From contig VTFK01000095.1 of NCBI GenBank assembly GCA_009617715.1, positions 372,001 through 436,000 of the forward strand: DNA of 64,000 bases, read 5' to 3'. The notes under the pieces were generated by a model. That model was given only the letters and a program-made list of their open reading frames with translations, ran no database searches and was not told where the DNA came from. This stretch comes from Plectrocnemia conspersa. Lineage: Eukaryota; Arthropoda; Insecta; Trichoptera; Polycentropodidae. Below are positions 41,290-55,100 of this stretch, piece by piece; positions within the stretch are counted from its first letter, which is position 1, and each line of letters starts with the position of its first letter. A program made the translations under genes and the position numbers.

Positions 41290-41740
41290 TTCATAATTCA
41301 TAAAAATCTTTAACTTTTTTTAATATTTAGTAGATCCACTCTTAGTTTTAACCCGTTTGACATACTGTTAACTAATGACTTGCAAGTGGACGTAGACAAT
41401 TTTCTCCATTCTATCTGCAATTTTTTTCGCAGCTCAATTTTGTACTTGCAATTGTATTGAGCAACCATTTCTTGCGATTTTGCCCATAAGTATAAGATAT
41501 AGGTCTGGTTTTGTCATTTTAAAAGCGTCAAGCCCTTTGACGCAAATCAACCCCTGCTTTTTAGCGAAGTATGGCACGGAAAGTTTTCTTGCTGAAATCA
41601 GACGGCTGTGCTTGGAAATATTTTTCAGCAGGAATCCGTTAAAGTGAATTCCATATTCGACTTTGGGTACTATGCAATCAGCTAGCTTCGAAGCATGTAT
41701 ACTATACCAGTAGTCCCAAAAACTTAAGAAAGTATGTTAT
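41290..41740 (-). pseudogene. Tc1-like transposase relic, C-terminal half
   Basis: Read on the minus strand, an open stretch of about 100 codons ends with KPDLYLILMGKIARNG, which aligns with the SPDLNPIENLWGKxxR signature of Tc1 transposases around the last catalytic acid (here lost, Glu replaced by Leu). After a frameshift comes WRKLSTSTCKSLVNSM, then SGSTKY, the usual end of Tc1 proteins (CxxLVxSMPxR and GxTKY). The N-terminal half and the terminal repeats are not recognisable. The copy is inactive. Confidence 0.7.
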
Positions 41741-42873
41741 TCAAAAAATTATTGCTTAAGAAGTTTTAGAATAAAAGTTATTAATTTTTTTATGTGTTAA
41801 CCAAATTTAGTTTAAAATTACCTTACCTAAATTCATTGGACCAAATGACTTTCGCCCAATCTTCAGATGTCCAATCTCAGTGTGAATGTTATTATTTTAC
41901 TAAGATATTTCCATGGTCAGGAAAGCAACCGATAGAATAAATTAAGTTTGCAATAGTACTAATACTGATTTTGCTTTTATTTACTTTTTTTAGAAAAATA
42001 TATTTTTTAAATGTATAAAATAAAATTCTTAGCATATTTTTCATCAATTTATTTTTAAAGAATAAATATTATTTACATTATTATCACAATATAGATTACT
42101 ACATACATAGAAACATTCATGTTCATAATAATTGTCTCTCACTATCGTTTTACAACCATATTAACTATTCTACATACATATATCTAAATATTGCCAAAAT
42201 CAACTATGCACATTGTTCTGAATCGAGAACGAAATGAGAAAGTTGTTATTTTTTACCATAATAAATTTTTACTTTTTTTCAAATTTGACTGTCATCGAGC
42301 GATTTAGAGATACAATAATAAATTATGTATAGTCTTATAATGAGGAATATTATCTATACATTATTTGTGAGGAATAGAAGAAGTTTATAATTAAAAATAA
42401 TTTTTGTATAAAACTCACTAATTATCTACTGAAATTTGAAAAAATTCAATTTGACTAGCACGTAGATATTATATATTATGGAGCAATAAAAAACATAATA
42501 ATTATTTATTTATAATTAGACATAAGGCCAATCTTTAAATCTCAGTTAGGAGAGACTTCAAGAACCGTTCAGTCTTTTCAAGCATCAATCAACGCCTTTC
42601 CAAATTAAATATGATTAATAAAACTAATTTAATACTTTGTTTTTAGAAAATAAATATTTAGGCCCTAAAGGTGAACACACAATATATTTATGAAATATAT
42701 TGTAACTGGATGTATAATATTAAAAAAATCCCTTTTAAGGTACGACGGCGACAGTAAAAAAAAATGGACGGCGTCGCCAGTTTTGTTAATAATAATATCT
42801 TTGTAAAACAATAATAAAACACTAAAATTTTAGTACAAGTTCATATTTACATAGTTTATAGTATTGCTATCGT

Positions 42874-42879
42874 TTTATT
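42874..42879 (-). promoter_or_regulatory. candidate polyadenylation signal of Pde6
   Basis: AATAAA on the minus strand, about 98 bases after the stop codon. Confidence 0.4.
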
Positions 42880-42976
42880 TAAATAGTAGACTCGAGAAGA
42901 CTTAATTATATAAGGAATGCGTATGAAGGAATGATTTAATAATTTACATAATCACAATCATGTCTATTTTAAATTG

Positions 42977-43139
42977 TCACAACAATTCACAAAGTTTACT
43001 TTTGTGCTTAGACGGCTTCGGCTTAACCGGAGGCACGACTGGCTTCTTTTCTTTACCGTTGCTCTCCTCATATATTGTCGTATTTGAAGAATTCTCATTG
43101 TTCGAGTGTCTTCTTTCGGACGAAGCGTTATAAAGTGAT
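42977..43139 (-). CDS. Pde6: Pde6 last exon with CaaX box
   Basis: Acceptor ATTTCAG; the first base completes an Arg codon. It encodes a Ser/Asn-rich segment, Lys/Pro repeats ([12 protein letters not shown]) and the final CELL before the stop at 42979-42977. Confidence 0.9.
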
Positions 43140-46100
43140 CTGAAATGATGATTGTTGTATTTCATTATAGTGATACTCTTTTATTAAGCTCTGATTAATT
43201 AAGTACCTTGATAGACGTGATCGAACAGCCTTTCCGAGCGATTTCCCTTTTCTTAATGAATGAAATCTCGGTCTAGTAAATTGTGCACTGTTTGCATTTG
43301 CATTTTCTTTATCGTTGTCTGTTGCATGAGTGCAGTTTAGCGTTGTAACGGTGAATTCCAAATCTTTTATCACCTCGCACGATGCTGAAATATACAAATA
43401 TTAAACTATTTTAAAAGAAGTAATTTATTTATTTTGTGTTTTATAAATATATAATAGAGGCAAATGAAAACCTTAGGAGTACAATACAATTCAAAACATA
43501 GCTTAAATGACAAAATTACATATAGTTTTAAGAGTGACCGATAGATAGCAGTAGGAAAACACATTAGTAGTTTAAAATACTGCAATACTTGAAACATGCA
43601 TGTCTTGTATAATGAAGGGGTGAAACCCATTGACAATTATTTAAAGGATGATAGTTCAGTATGTTGATAAACATCTGTCACTCTAACAAGTATACAATTG
43701 AATACTCTTCTTTTATGATATTCTGTAGTTCCACAAAGTATTTGCAATCTCGAGTATCACAATTACTAACCTAGGAATTAAAAAAGTCGGATTTAACTTT
43801 TAAGAAGAAGATTACGGCTTCCTGTGCAGAATTGCAATTGGAAACGAAACATGGGTTCACTATCACTAGCTAGAAACCAAAAAAACGAGCAAGAAATGAC
43901 GTTATACTTTATGAAATAGAAAAACTGTAAGACTAAAGAAAGGGGTAATCTGGAGTACTACATACATGCACATGAGAAACATTGCAATCCGTATAACAAA
44001 TGTAGATTTCCTCAAGAATCTTCTTGGAACTGAAATTGAATCTAAATAACGTGGACTTTGTATATGTATATGTGTTTTGTTGCAGCATGATAATGCTCGG
44101 CTTTCAATGTTTGCAATGACTTGAATGTCTTGAACATATGTTTCTTGCGATTTTTACATCTATGGATCACTCAAATATGTGATGAGATAAGATAGGTTTA
44201 GGTCTGTGAAAAAGTTCAGTAGGTGGTGCACAAGTATCTGCTTATTCAGCCGAAAGAATTTTTATTAAGGTATTTATAAATTTATGCTTTTTCTAAACGT
44301 TGGAGTACTTGTAATGTACGTCGTTGAGAGTAGATAGAAACATATTTGTACTTTTTGGTTCAATCTCTTGTATAAAGATGTATTTTGTAAATATATATGT
44401 ACAAGTTTAGTAGTAATTGTTTTTTATTAACTATAGACCTAAAGTAACTTTTAGCTCATATAAAATCAGAATTTTTAGTGCTATAAAGTTAAGTGTCATT
44501 AAGCAATGTTTTTACCAAAGTTCTTGCAATTATATAAATATACAAAATGTTTTATATTTACTTGAAAACTCTTCAATTGGTTTGTCAATTGTATCATGAT
44601 CGATCCATGTTAGACCCATCTCCACTTTCTCAGCTAAGTCCTGCCACCGTTGTCTGTTATCTACCGTGCCCTCGTACAAAGGCATAATCCATGGAAATGT
44701 ATCGGAGAGAACTTTATACAACGGAAGACATATCACATCTATAAAACCGACTTGCATTTGTGGTAGCTCATCTTTGCGTTCTCTGAAAGAATGTAATATG
44801 AAATAATGTATACATATTTATGTATTTCTCCACATTTAGTCAATCATACCTGTCCATCATTGCCACCGGTTGCTGATTAAGTTGTAATTTTTCTAGATCT
44901 CCCTGATCAAAGAACTCATCAGCTACTAGCTTAGCTACACGATGTTGAACTTCCCAGGGCTTAGCAATGGCCGATACGTCACAAGCGGTCATCATCATGC
45001 CACACAATACTAAAAGTAAATGAGGTATTTTTATTATTAAGTAAAGTATATATGTATGTACTAAAAAGCATTCTGGCAGCTGTTATTGTCAGTACATATA
45101 AATCATTGTGAGTCAATATATCATTCCATAATTAAACATCATTGAATCCCATTAATATAATATAACGTAAATTAAATTATTATTAACGTACATTCTTTTT
45201 TTTCTTCACTCTGCCAATCAAATTCTCCGTCATCGGTCAGTTCTAGAAATTTGCTCCTCTTCTTGAAATACATTGCTAAGTCGGTTGATAATATTGCAGT
45301 TTCGACCGTTTTCATCACTTGTTTGTAATCAACTGGTGATAGTGCCTAAAATAATATTAATATATATTTTTTGTAAATGATAACATGGTCAAATATAGTG
45401 CATTAGATATACTCACTTGAAAAATATTGTTGCTCTCGCTGTTTAATATCATCACACATTGATCAAAATGATGATGTTCCATTGTGGAAGTTGTGTATAG
45501 AATAGCTAATGGGCTCTCAGTTTTGGTTTGGAATGCGTTATTGGTTCCACGGTGGTCAAGATCATGGCAAAGACAAGCGACTAACAAACCGAGTATTTCT
45601 AGTTCTGACATGAATCTAAAAAATATAAATAAAAATATTATTCTATCTATAAATGTACAACATATGTATAATATATTTAACAGGGTTTTTGTATTTGTAA
45701 AACGATTATGTCCGGAACAGATAATCTGATATTTATTCATATTTTTTCATGTATAGAGAATTCGTTGGAAAAAATATAGAATATAATCTGTTATGCAATG
45801 GACATTGAGATGCTAAGAATTAATGACATTTTTTTTCACTGATTTGCTGATTTTTTTTATTATAAAAAATGGTGATTAAATTTGCAGACCAAAATAATTG
45901 AAATAATTTATTATTATCTATTTATTTATTCATTCATTATGGTCTAAACTTGGCGGCACTCATTGGCGGCACATTGACGTGATAGCGGTGGAAGGCGGGC
46001 CTTTTTGTTTGGTGGATTTCGACGGGAAGACAACGGCCGGTGGTGCCTCGTCCACCGTTCACTTACATATATTTCAATAAAAAACACGTAAATTCTATAT

Positions 46101-49100
46101 ACTTTCTATAAAATACTATTGTAGTGTCCTAATATGTGTGTAATTGCCACCCGTTACTATCCGTGTGCCAAAGTTATATTGAATTTTAACCGCCTAAACA
46201 TCCGAAGTTAAATGATAATTAAATAATTTTGCTTATGATGTTTTAATCTTCATACCCTTAAGCGGTGTACATATGAACACCAAAAATTATTGGTATTTCA
46301 ACCATTTGTTAAATATTAATGATATCCCTATCCACAAAAATGGAAAAAATGTATGATATTATTAGCTTTTACATTGGGCTACATTGTATCCCATCCTGAT
46401 TCTTGACATGAAATTATTTTAAGAGGTATGTGCATTTAAATAAATACTTTGTTCCATAAAACGGAATGTTTGTGCATTTCAAACTTAACACATAACTACA
46501 CTTCGCTTCCGACTTGGAATAAAAGAGTGTTCTCGCACAAACGAAGCCACGCGAAATCGATGAAGACGTTTTTAGGAATTTATTCACAGAATAACGTATG
46601 TCACGTGTTACATAATTAACGAGAAAAATTGGGTGCCGCATGTTAATGTTCTGTGTTATAATTATAGTTGAGAAAAGTTAAATAAAATAAAGTTCCTACC
46701 TTTCCATTTTCCCCGTTTTCAGCATGGCAAACATTGTTTGTGCGACGTTTAGAGCATGTCTCCAATTATGGTACTTCACGGGTCTGTAATTCTTCTTGAC
46801 GCTCAGAATCCAGCGACACAAGACCTGAAAAGATACATTCAAAAGAAATATGCCTGCCTCTTTTTCTCAGTTGAGATATAATTTACGAAATTCAAGTTGC
46901 AAATTAAAATGCTTACGTCGTACGGTATGTGGTATTGTTGCACCAGATTGCACTGTAGGAACATTCTCAGTGTGGCACGGCAAGTATCCTCGTCGGAGAG
47001 GTCAAAATCTAAAAAAAGTCGAGCTCACGCTAATGAGGGCGGAAATGTTTGTATAGTTGGTACACCGAGTGTAGTACGTATAAAATATACAGGGTGCAAA
47101 CATATCGAAAAGTACTTTTAAATGCTAATATCAGAACGAATCTTTGCTGAAAATAAAGCTTAATTCAAGTAATTTATTTCGATGTAATTAACCACAAAGC
47201 GTAATGCAAAAAACATACTTTATAAGTCGTGAAACATTATTAAAGCCATTACCATAGCCGTGAAGGTACCATTTTTTTAAATAATACTCTAAAAATATAC
47301 CATAGTACTACAATTTTAGCTTTTCTTATTAACAATATATAAACTTAAGGTTTTAGAATTAGAATAAAATTAAATGTATTATTAATAATTATAATCATAT
47401 GTTAGATAAAAATAGTTATAGATAACTATAACTACAATATAAAATATTTAGGAATAATTTTAGATAAAAAAAAATATTTGAAGGAACATTGTAATTATAA
47501 TACATAATCAAAAAAATAGTAGAAAAACAGATATATTATCTAAGATGTAGTTATTGTTGGACCATAAAATAAAATGTCATCTTTCATGTCTTTTACAACT
47601 AAATATTGTACATAAACATGGTTTAGTTGATGTTGTATATCCTTCGACATGACTGATATGCACACATGGGAAGCTGTTGCACTGTTTTTACAAGTTCATA
47701 TCAAAAGCATTGGTTTTATAGTTATATGCCTAAAGGTATAGGGCTTCTTCTGCTTTACATCCTGCCAAGCTGCATAATAGGAAGCCAATGTAGCTTATCG
47801 AGCAGAATTTACAATGCTGTATTTTAAGTTGATCTTATTTCCTTTTAAAAACATAACACATACCGCGGTTTTCTCGGTGAAATCTAGCGCTAAAAATGTT
47901 TTTTTGTATTATGTTAAATTTAAAATAATATAATGCAATGGTTAAAATGATTAGAGTACGCTCGGGATAAGGATTCCGGTTTGTTATTGTGTGCGTGAAC
48001 TGTGTGTCTCAAAACAATTTCGCTCAGAATATTTAATTTTTTTATTTTAAAAGAAAATATATGTTTATTTAACATACATACATCTGAGCTAAGTTGGAAA
48101 TTTCAACGGACAATTAAAAATATATTATATAATCGAAGAAACCAGACATTGATGTCATTAATTAAATATTTGCAAAATTCAAAATCTTTCACTAGTCAAA
48201 AAAATATTGAAGTCTTTAGCTATTCTTCAAAAGCAAAAAGATATAAAATGGGGAAAGAAATTATTCGTAGATTCTTTAATGGCTCGACGACTCTATTAAA
48301 TCATTAGAATCTATTGAATAAATTAAAAAATTATCATTGGCGCAACGATAAGAATAATAACTTTTTTAAGCCTGACAGAGAATAGTGTAAAAAAAACCAA
48401 CAACGTACGGATTAATGGAAAAATAATTAAAATATTTTAATCCATGGGTAAGAGGACGAATAACTTACAGTGTATATTTGAAGCCTTGATATCAATTAAC
48501 CCAGATATGCCCAAGAAATTTTGTTCTCTTAAAATTTCATTTATAAATTAAAAACAGTGGCACGAGTTTAGTGACCTACCCATGGGACAGTGGGCATATC
48601 TGGCTTAAACCAATATCAAGACAAAAGTATTTAAAATAAATCACTAGAGAAGATCGAACTTCTGTGCCACACTGCACTTTAATGACGAATACCAGCGTTG
48701 ACGAATCAGCGACTGTCCTTAAAAGAGAAAGCGAACCACGAAGTACACGCTACATTGCTTCTCCCTCTCATATACATGTACACGCACACAATAAAAAAAC
48801 CGGCATCCTTATCCCGAGCGTACTCTACACAGATTGCAGCACATATGTATTTTGCTATCTTAAAAATATTGCTTTTAACACTTAATATGCCAATCAATAT
48901 GATTTTAAGTCGCGACCTTATTTTAGTATACTCGAAATTAAGATACCCAGCGTTAAGAATGAAACGTAATCGAATACGATTTTATGAATAACACCCTTTC
49001 AATCTAATATTTGACATTTAAAGAACAGTATTGAAGTATAAACACTGCACACGTTGTAGTTTAATATTTAAACATGTGATTCAATTTCAAAATCAATTAA

Positions 49101-52100
49101 TGTAATATTTGAAAACCAGACAATATATACTTGTATTGTACCTTAAACTTGTTCGTTAAATGGTCGATAAAAATATCGTATAACACCTGAGGGTTGCAAC
49201 TAGCACGTCTCTTTCATTCATTCGTCTCGAGTTACGACTTTTGTGTATATACCGTGAAAGTTATAGCTGTACAAATTGTAGTCTTCAGCTGAAGGAACGA
49301 CTTCTCTAGACAACTTAACCGTGTCATCGCCAGAAGCGGTTGCATGATAAGACAGACACTCCAACGCCACCTGTGACGAAACATTTTAATTAAAACTAAT
49401 TTAATTAAAGCCCTGAATTTTATAACAGATTAAAGCTGTGTTTCATTTTTGATGGTATTAATATGTTTTCTTACCTTTTGCTTTGCCATCAATTTGCATG
49501 CATTTTCGTACATTTGCGTGTTGTGTATGCCAAGTCCGCAAAATATAGCAAATGCCTCAAATATGGATACATCGCTTTCGGAGAATTGGCTATCGTTCTC
49601 CTATAAATAAAAAATGTATTTGCCTTATTAGACTGATTGAAATTCAGTTTATTAAATACTATGAATCATTAAAAAAATATTTCATCGATATAAAATAAAT
49701 AATTAAAGTGCTTATTAAGTTAAATTATAATTCAGTTAGCACTGTAAATAAATATTTTTACCACATTTTTTTTACTATAAAAAATCATAATTATAATTTA
49801 CTGCTTTAAATGAATTCAATATTTACAGTATATATCATAGTTGACATAAAAATATTGTCAAAAAATATTTTGCCTAAACAAAAGTTACCTACATGTTTTA
49901 TATTTAGATGGTATAAAAAAACCCTGACCTTATGATAACTCTGTTATTTTATCTTCTTTGTCAAAAATAAATAGTTTAAAATGCTTTAAATAAATATAGC
50001 ACATATTCATTGTTAATTGCATTTTTATCATTGAAGCAAGTCATGTTGTGACTAATACAATTTTAAATTAAATAAAAATATTTCTCACTATTAATTTCGG
50101 CCAATACATATGAAATAACCTAATATATGAATATACAATACATAAAAAAAATCCTTTTAAATGCACATTCATATTGGTAGTTGGTGCATGCACGATAATG
50201 GGTCGTATGTTTGCGCTATATCGATTGGAAGCTCGTATATGGAAAGCCTATATAAACTTAATGGACCATTATTCCCAAATCGATTTTTATGCGCGCGCTA
50301 CGCGTGTGGTCCAAGGAAGCGCACTTAAAAGTAACCTTGATGATCGATGTGCTATGATGAATCCTAGAACTATCTGCAGTTTTCCTTACTCCACTAAGCA
50401 TACCTTATTGATGAGTTGAGCCACTCCAATCACCGTTTTCTGTCCATTGACAATTGGCATGCAAAGGATGGATTTGGCTCCACGAGCCTCTCTTTGCTCG
50501 TGAGCCAGCCAAGCTTCGACATCTCCGATGTTCAAGGTTTGTCCAGTGGATGCGACGTAAATCGCCAATTGGGCCAAAGTGCAGCTTTGGAGTTCTGCTG
50601 GTGTAGGCCTGGTCACTACGGCCGATCTGGAGGCTTCTCCTAGTTCGAAGACCACCGTGAAGCGAATCTTGGCATTCTGCGAATAATCAAATAAAAAAAT
50701 ATTATAGTATGCTTCATTGAAGGCAAAAAAAAAACATTTCAAATATAAATTATGTTTTATTAAAGAAAATGTCATTAATTATAATAATGTGCGACTACCT
50801 TTAGAAAGGTAATATCGAAGGAATCATTAATTTTTATTAGGAAAAAATGAAGAAAAATATCCCTTTATAAAATACCGTAACTGTCTCTCTCTCTATATAT
50901 AATACGTATAAAAATTTAATTAAATTTATATTTAGAAAACATTTTATTATTTTATGTTATCGTCGTTAAAATTATATTATTATTTAGGTACATACATATT
51001 AAAGTATCTTAATAATATTTTGGTTATAATAAGAGGAGTTACGATGCTTGATTATATAACGCTTAGAGCCTTCGAAAGTAGCTTTTTCATATACAGCTAC
51101 GTTTTAATCCTTAAATCCCTGAAGTAATATATTTTATGCAAATCATAAGCTCAATTCCATGAATTAGAATTTGTTTTTCAATTAGTTTATTAATTAGGGC
51201 AAAAAGTATATGATACGTTAGGAACATGTTTTACAAGAATCTTAGCAGTGGTGCTAGTCATTTGTGTATAATAAAATTAATTATTTATTATAAATGCTTC
51301 GTTGTAAGTAACAGGCGCTAGCCCAATGCGTTATAAGGATGCAAGTCTGGTATTTTACAGCCTCTAAAATTTATATTTAATTTAATTTTGAGATCCTTTT
51401 GTTTTCCAGAATTGTGGAAATGTTCAAAAGTCACTCCGATTCATAAAAGGGTCCCAAATCTCAGATTGACAATTACAGGCCAATAGCTTTGATCTCATCA
51501 CCTGCAAAATTATTTGAAATTGTTTTGCATAAATACATTTTTAATCATTGCAGGTGTATGCTTCTCGACCAACAACATGGTTTCCGTAAATCTCGATCCA
51601 CTGTCACTAATCTAATGGTTTTGTCTAACTATGTTTCAAAATCATTGGACTCTGGTGTACAAGTAGACGTCATATACACAGACTTTGAAAAGCATTTGAT
51701 AAAGTTAACCATGCTTTACTTGTAAAAAAAGTTATCTAATTTCGGGTTTTCTGAAGATCTCATAAATCTATTCTCAAATTACTTGACCAATAGATATCAA
51801 TTCGTCAAGTATAATAACTCTTTTCAGAACGATATAAGACCCCTACTGGAGTACCTCAAGGATCAATTTGGGTCCATTGTTGTTTTTATTGTTCATTAAT
51901 GACATAGAAACAGCAATAGAGCATTCAGATTTTTTTATTATATGCAGATGACTTGAAAAAATTTACAAGAAAATGCATTCGATTTCTGATTCCCTCGACC
52001 TACAGGAGGATCTCAACTCTATATGGAAATGGGCTTGCTATAACCAATTGCCTTTCAGTGTAAAGAAATGTCACACAATTTCATTTTCAAGGTTATTAAC

Positions 52101-55100
52101 GCCGGCAAAATATTCATACCATCTAGGCGGATATTTTCTGGAAAGGTTTTCTTCAACTAAGGATTTAGGAGTGACTTTCGTAGAACGTTGGAAATTTAGC
52201 CAGCACATTGCAGAGACTCATAGCAGATCCTAAAAAATGCTCGGTTTCATCTTGAGAAATGCGCGTTACTTCAGGAATACTTTAGTATTGCGCACTCTTT
52301 ATGATACTCTAGTCCGCAGCATACTGAAACTAGCTCCATCATTTGGATCCCAGGCGTAATGAATCAATGTAATGAATTGAAGCTGGAAAAAAAAGTACAA
52401 CGTAAATTTCTTCGATATTTATACTTGAAGGAATACGGGTATTATCCGTTCTTGTTTCCCAGTGCTTTTATTTTGGGAGCCCTGGGATACGTTTCTTTGT
52501 CGACTCGCAGAAGTGTTTATGTAATTAAACACTTCTGGAAATTGCTCAAGGGCATCGTAGACAATCCTTCAGTGCTCGAGCAGCTTCAAATGTGGGCTCC
52601 TGAAGGTGGTTATAGTTCTCGGTCGCGTCCACTATTCTTACCTGTTAAGTCTAGAACTGGAGCACTTGCCAACTCTTCTCTGGCCAAGGCTATTTATCTG
52701 CTCAATTCTGTCCATAGTAATATTGACATTTTCTCTTGCACATATGGAGTTTTGGTTCAGTTCGTATGGGACAATGCACACCTGTTGAGGTGATTTGTGT
52801 CTGTTGTTTTGTCTTGTTTATATTTGTATGTATTATGATGTATTAGTACTTTTGACTATCGTGACGCATTAGGTTTGCCTGTCAGGTCACGATGGTTATA
52901 ATTTTAATAAATAAATAAATAATGGGATAAACACAATCAATAAGTAATGAGATACCAGACTGAAATCAGTGACACCTATTTTATTAATTATGAACTACTA
53001 CAAGTGAGATTTTCTAATTATAGAAATGACACAAACATCACATTTTTCAATACAATTATTTAAAGCAAATTATGTGTATAATTAAAAAAATATACATACA
53101 ATTATTTTATATTATATAAAATGAATTAAGTGAAGCAGCATTGATAATATCTTCTAACGAATCACCATATACAAAGTGAAAAGATATTTTGGAAGAAGTG
53201 CCTATTCATCATGATATTCATCAGTGAAATAAGAAAATCTAGAAAAAGCCAATATGTGATGATCGATCAGAATTGCAATTATATATTAATCACTAATTCC
53301 GATCTTTCAGACACGATAGAACTTGAAAAACACATATTCGAGCCCAGGTCTATCGCACTGATTATATCTCCCACATAATATTGTCTCATCCTGTAGAAAA
53401 CTAAATATAATAGAGTAAAGTAAAAAATATACGTTTATTAAATATTTTTATTTGTATTGTATTATATAAATTGGTGCAGTGTCATTTTAAGTGCAGTGTC
53501 ATTTTAAGTGCCACTCAACTTTTTCATGGGTAAATCAAAATAATGAATGAAAGGCATGTACATATATAAATCACAGTAATAAAAAAACATTACTCAGCGG
53601 AAAATTTGGCTATTTTTCTATGACAGTACTATATTTTTAATTCACATTTAGGCATTACAATCTAGTTTTTAGAAAATAAAATATTATTTACTTAAAAATC
53701 TAGTTGGTTTTATTTTACATCATATAAAATAATGTTAGATAAAAATTTAATATAGCTCTTCATTTTTATGATAAGAAATAGGTCTTCCATTTTTAGAACT
53801 ACATTCAGTATATTATCTGATTTTAATGTATTTTGTAGGGGATCTTACATAATTGTCCAAGAGTATTGAACCAAGGTACTTTATCATAATCAAAAAGATA
53901 AGAGAAATAGCCACATTTAGAACACATAATCAAATGCCATAACCAAAACCAATTAATCACACTAACTGCTTTAAAATGTATTGATCTTCAAGACACGGGT
54001 CTAACATTATTCATTGTTTCGCTCAACGGTTGTTTTTCGTATATTTTGTTGACACCACAATGGTTTCGCACATAAAGAGCCACCCGAGAAACATATTGTT
54101 TCATTAGAGTGATTTCAGATTATAGGTGAAGTTTAACAGTACGGTATTTTATGTCACTTGAAAAGGCGAGGAAAGTGATTGACTCATATTAACGCCACGA
54201 ACAGCAGAAATCAGAAACCAAAGAGACATACTTCACTTAAAAATAGCACAGCACTCAGCATACAAATACTAAAATGTAGCACATATTGCTTAAAAATAGT
54301 TTTTATAGTGTATATGAGAAATATATATTATTGTGGCGACCGTTTCGCTATCCTTTTCCGCCTAGAGAAGATAACGATGTTTCTCGGAACCACTTAAGAA
54401 ATCGCAAGTAATATTTCTTTAGAAATATAGAAACCGTTATCTCATCGAAAGACATTTTGAGTCACTGAGAAGTTCCAAAAAATTTGATTCTGAGCCACGC
54501 CCGACTATTTTTTGAAAGAACAGTTAACTATTTTTTATATTTTAGTTGACGCCAGGGTCTCAAAACTTTGAATATCAGACTCTTAGTATGGTAACACCAT
54601 TCGCCAAGTTTTTAGAGTTGCATCTCGTAGTGAGTATCTACACCAAAACTTATCCCTTCAAGGCTACATCCACAGAGTGAGGCCTTGTTAACACCCCGAA
54701 GATTGCATGTCGCAGGGGATACGCGCCTCTGGATATCGTGCCTCGTTTTCGTGCCCTGCAGATGTTAATCAGTGTTTCAATATTATTTAAGACATATTTA
54801 AAATATGTAGTTTTCATTATTATGTATAGTAGGTACATATTTTGAAACATAAATCTATACGTTTTCTTTGTCTGTTTGTCTGTCTCACCAAAGACTCGCA
54901 ATTTGCAATATTAATTTATTACAAAATTTGTAATAATTTTATTATGTAAGTAAATATTAAGTTACAACATATCATAATATTTTATTTTTTTATTACGCAT
55001 TTGACCATCATGAATTGACAGGTTTCCCTAATGTGTTATGATAGCCATTATACTAACAAGTTTTATTTTACATTATACAATATATTAACTCCGTTAATAT

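Larger units (their letters stand above)
40641..42976. other. intergenic region between MARCH5 and Pde6
   Basis: AT-rich DNA with one recognisable item, the Tc1-like transposase relic at 41290-41740. A small GC block at about 42738-42780 (GACGGCGAC and GGCGTCGCC) is unexplained. A minus-strand AATAAA at 42879-42874 could serve Pde6. Confidence 0.5.
45616..46699 (-). other. Pde6: Pde6 intron with two dispersed repeats
   Basis: The intron contains the SINE-like repeat at 45935-46185 and the repeat at 46409-46485. I see nothing coding. Confidence 0.6.

Noticed and set aside
48002..48307. Open frame of 101 codons in a Pde6 intron
   Set aside because: It is AT-rich, low in information and has no known domain or splice context. 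Chance is sufficient.
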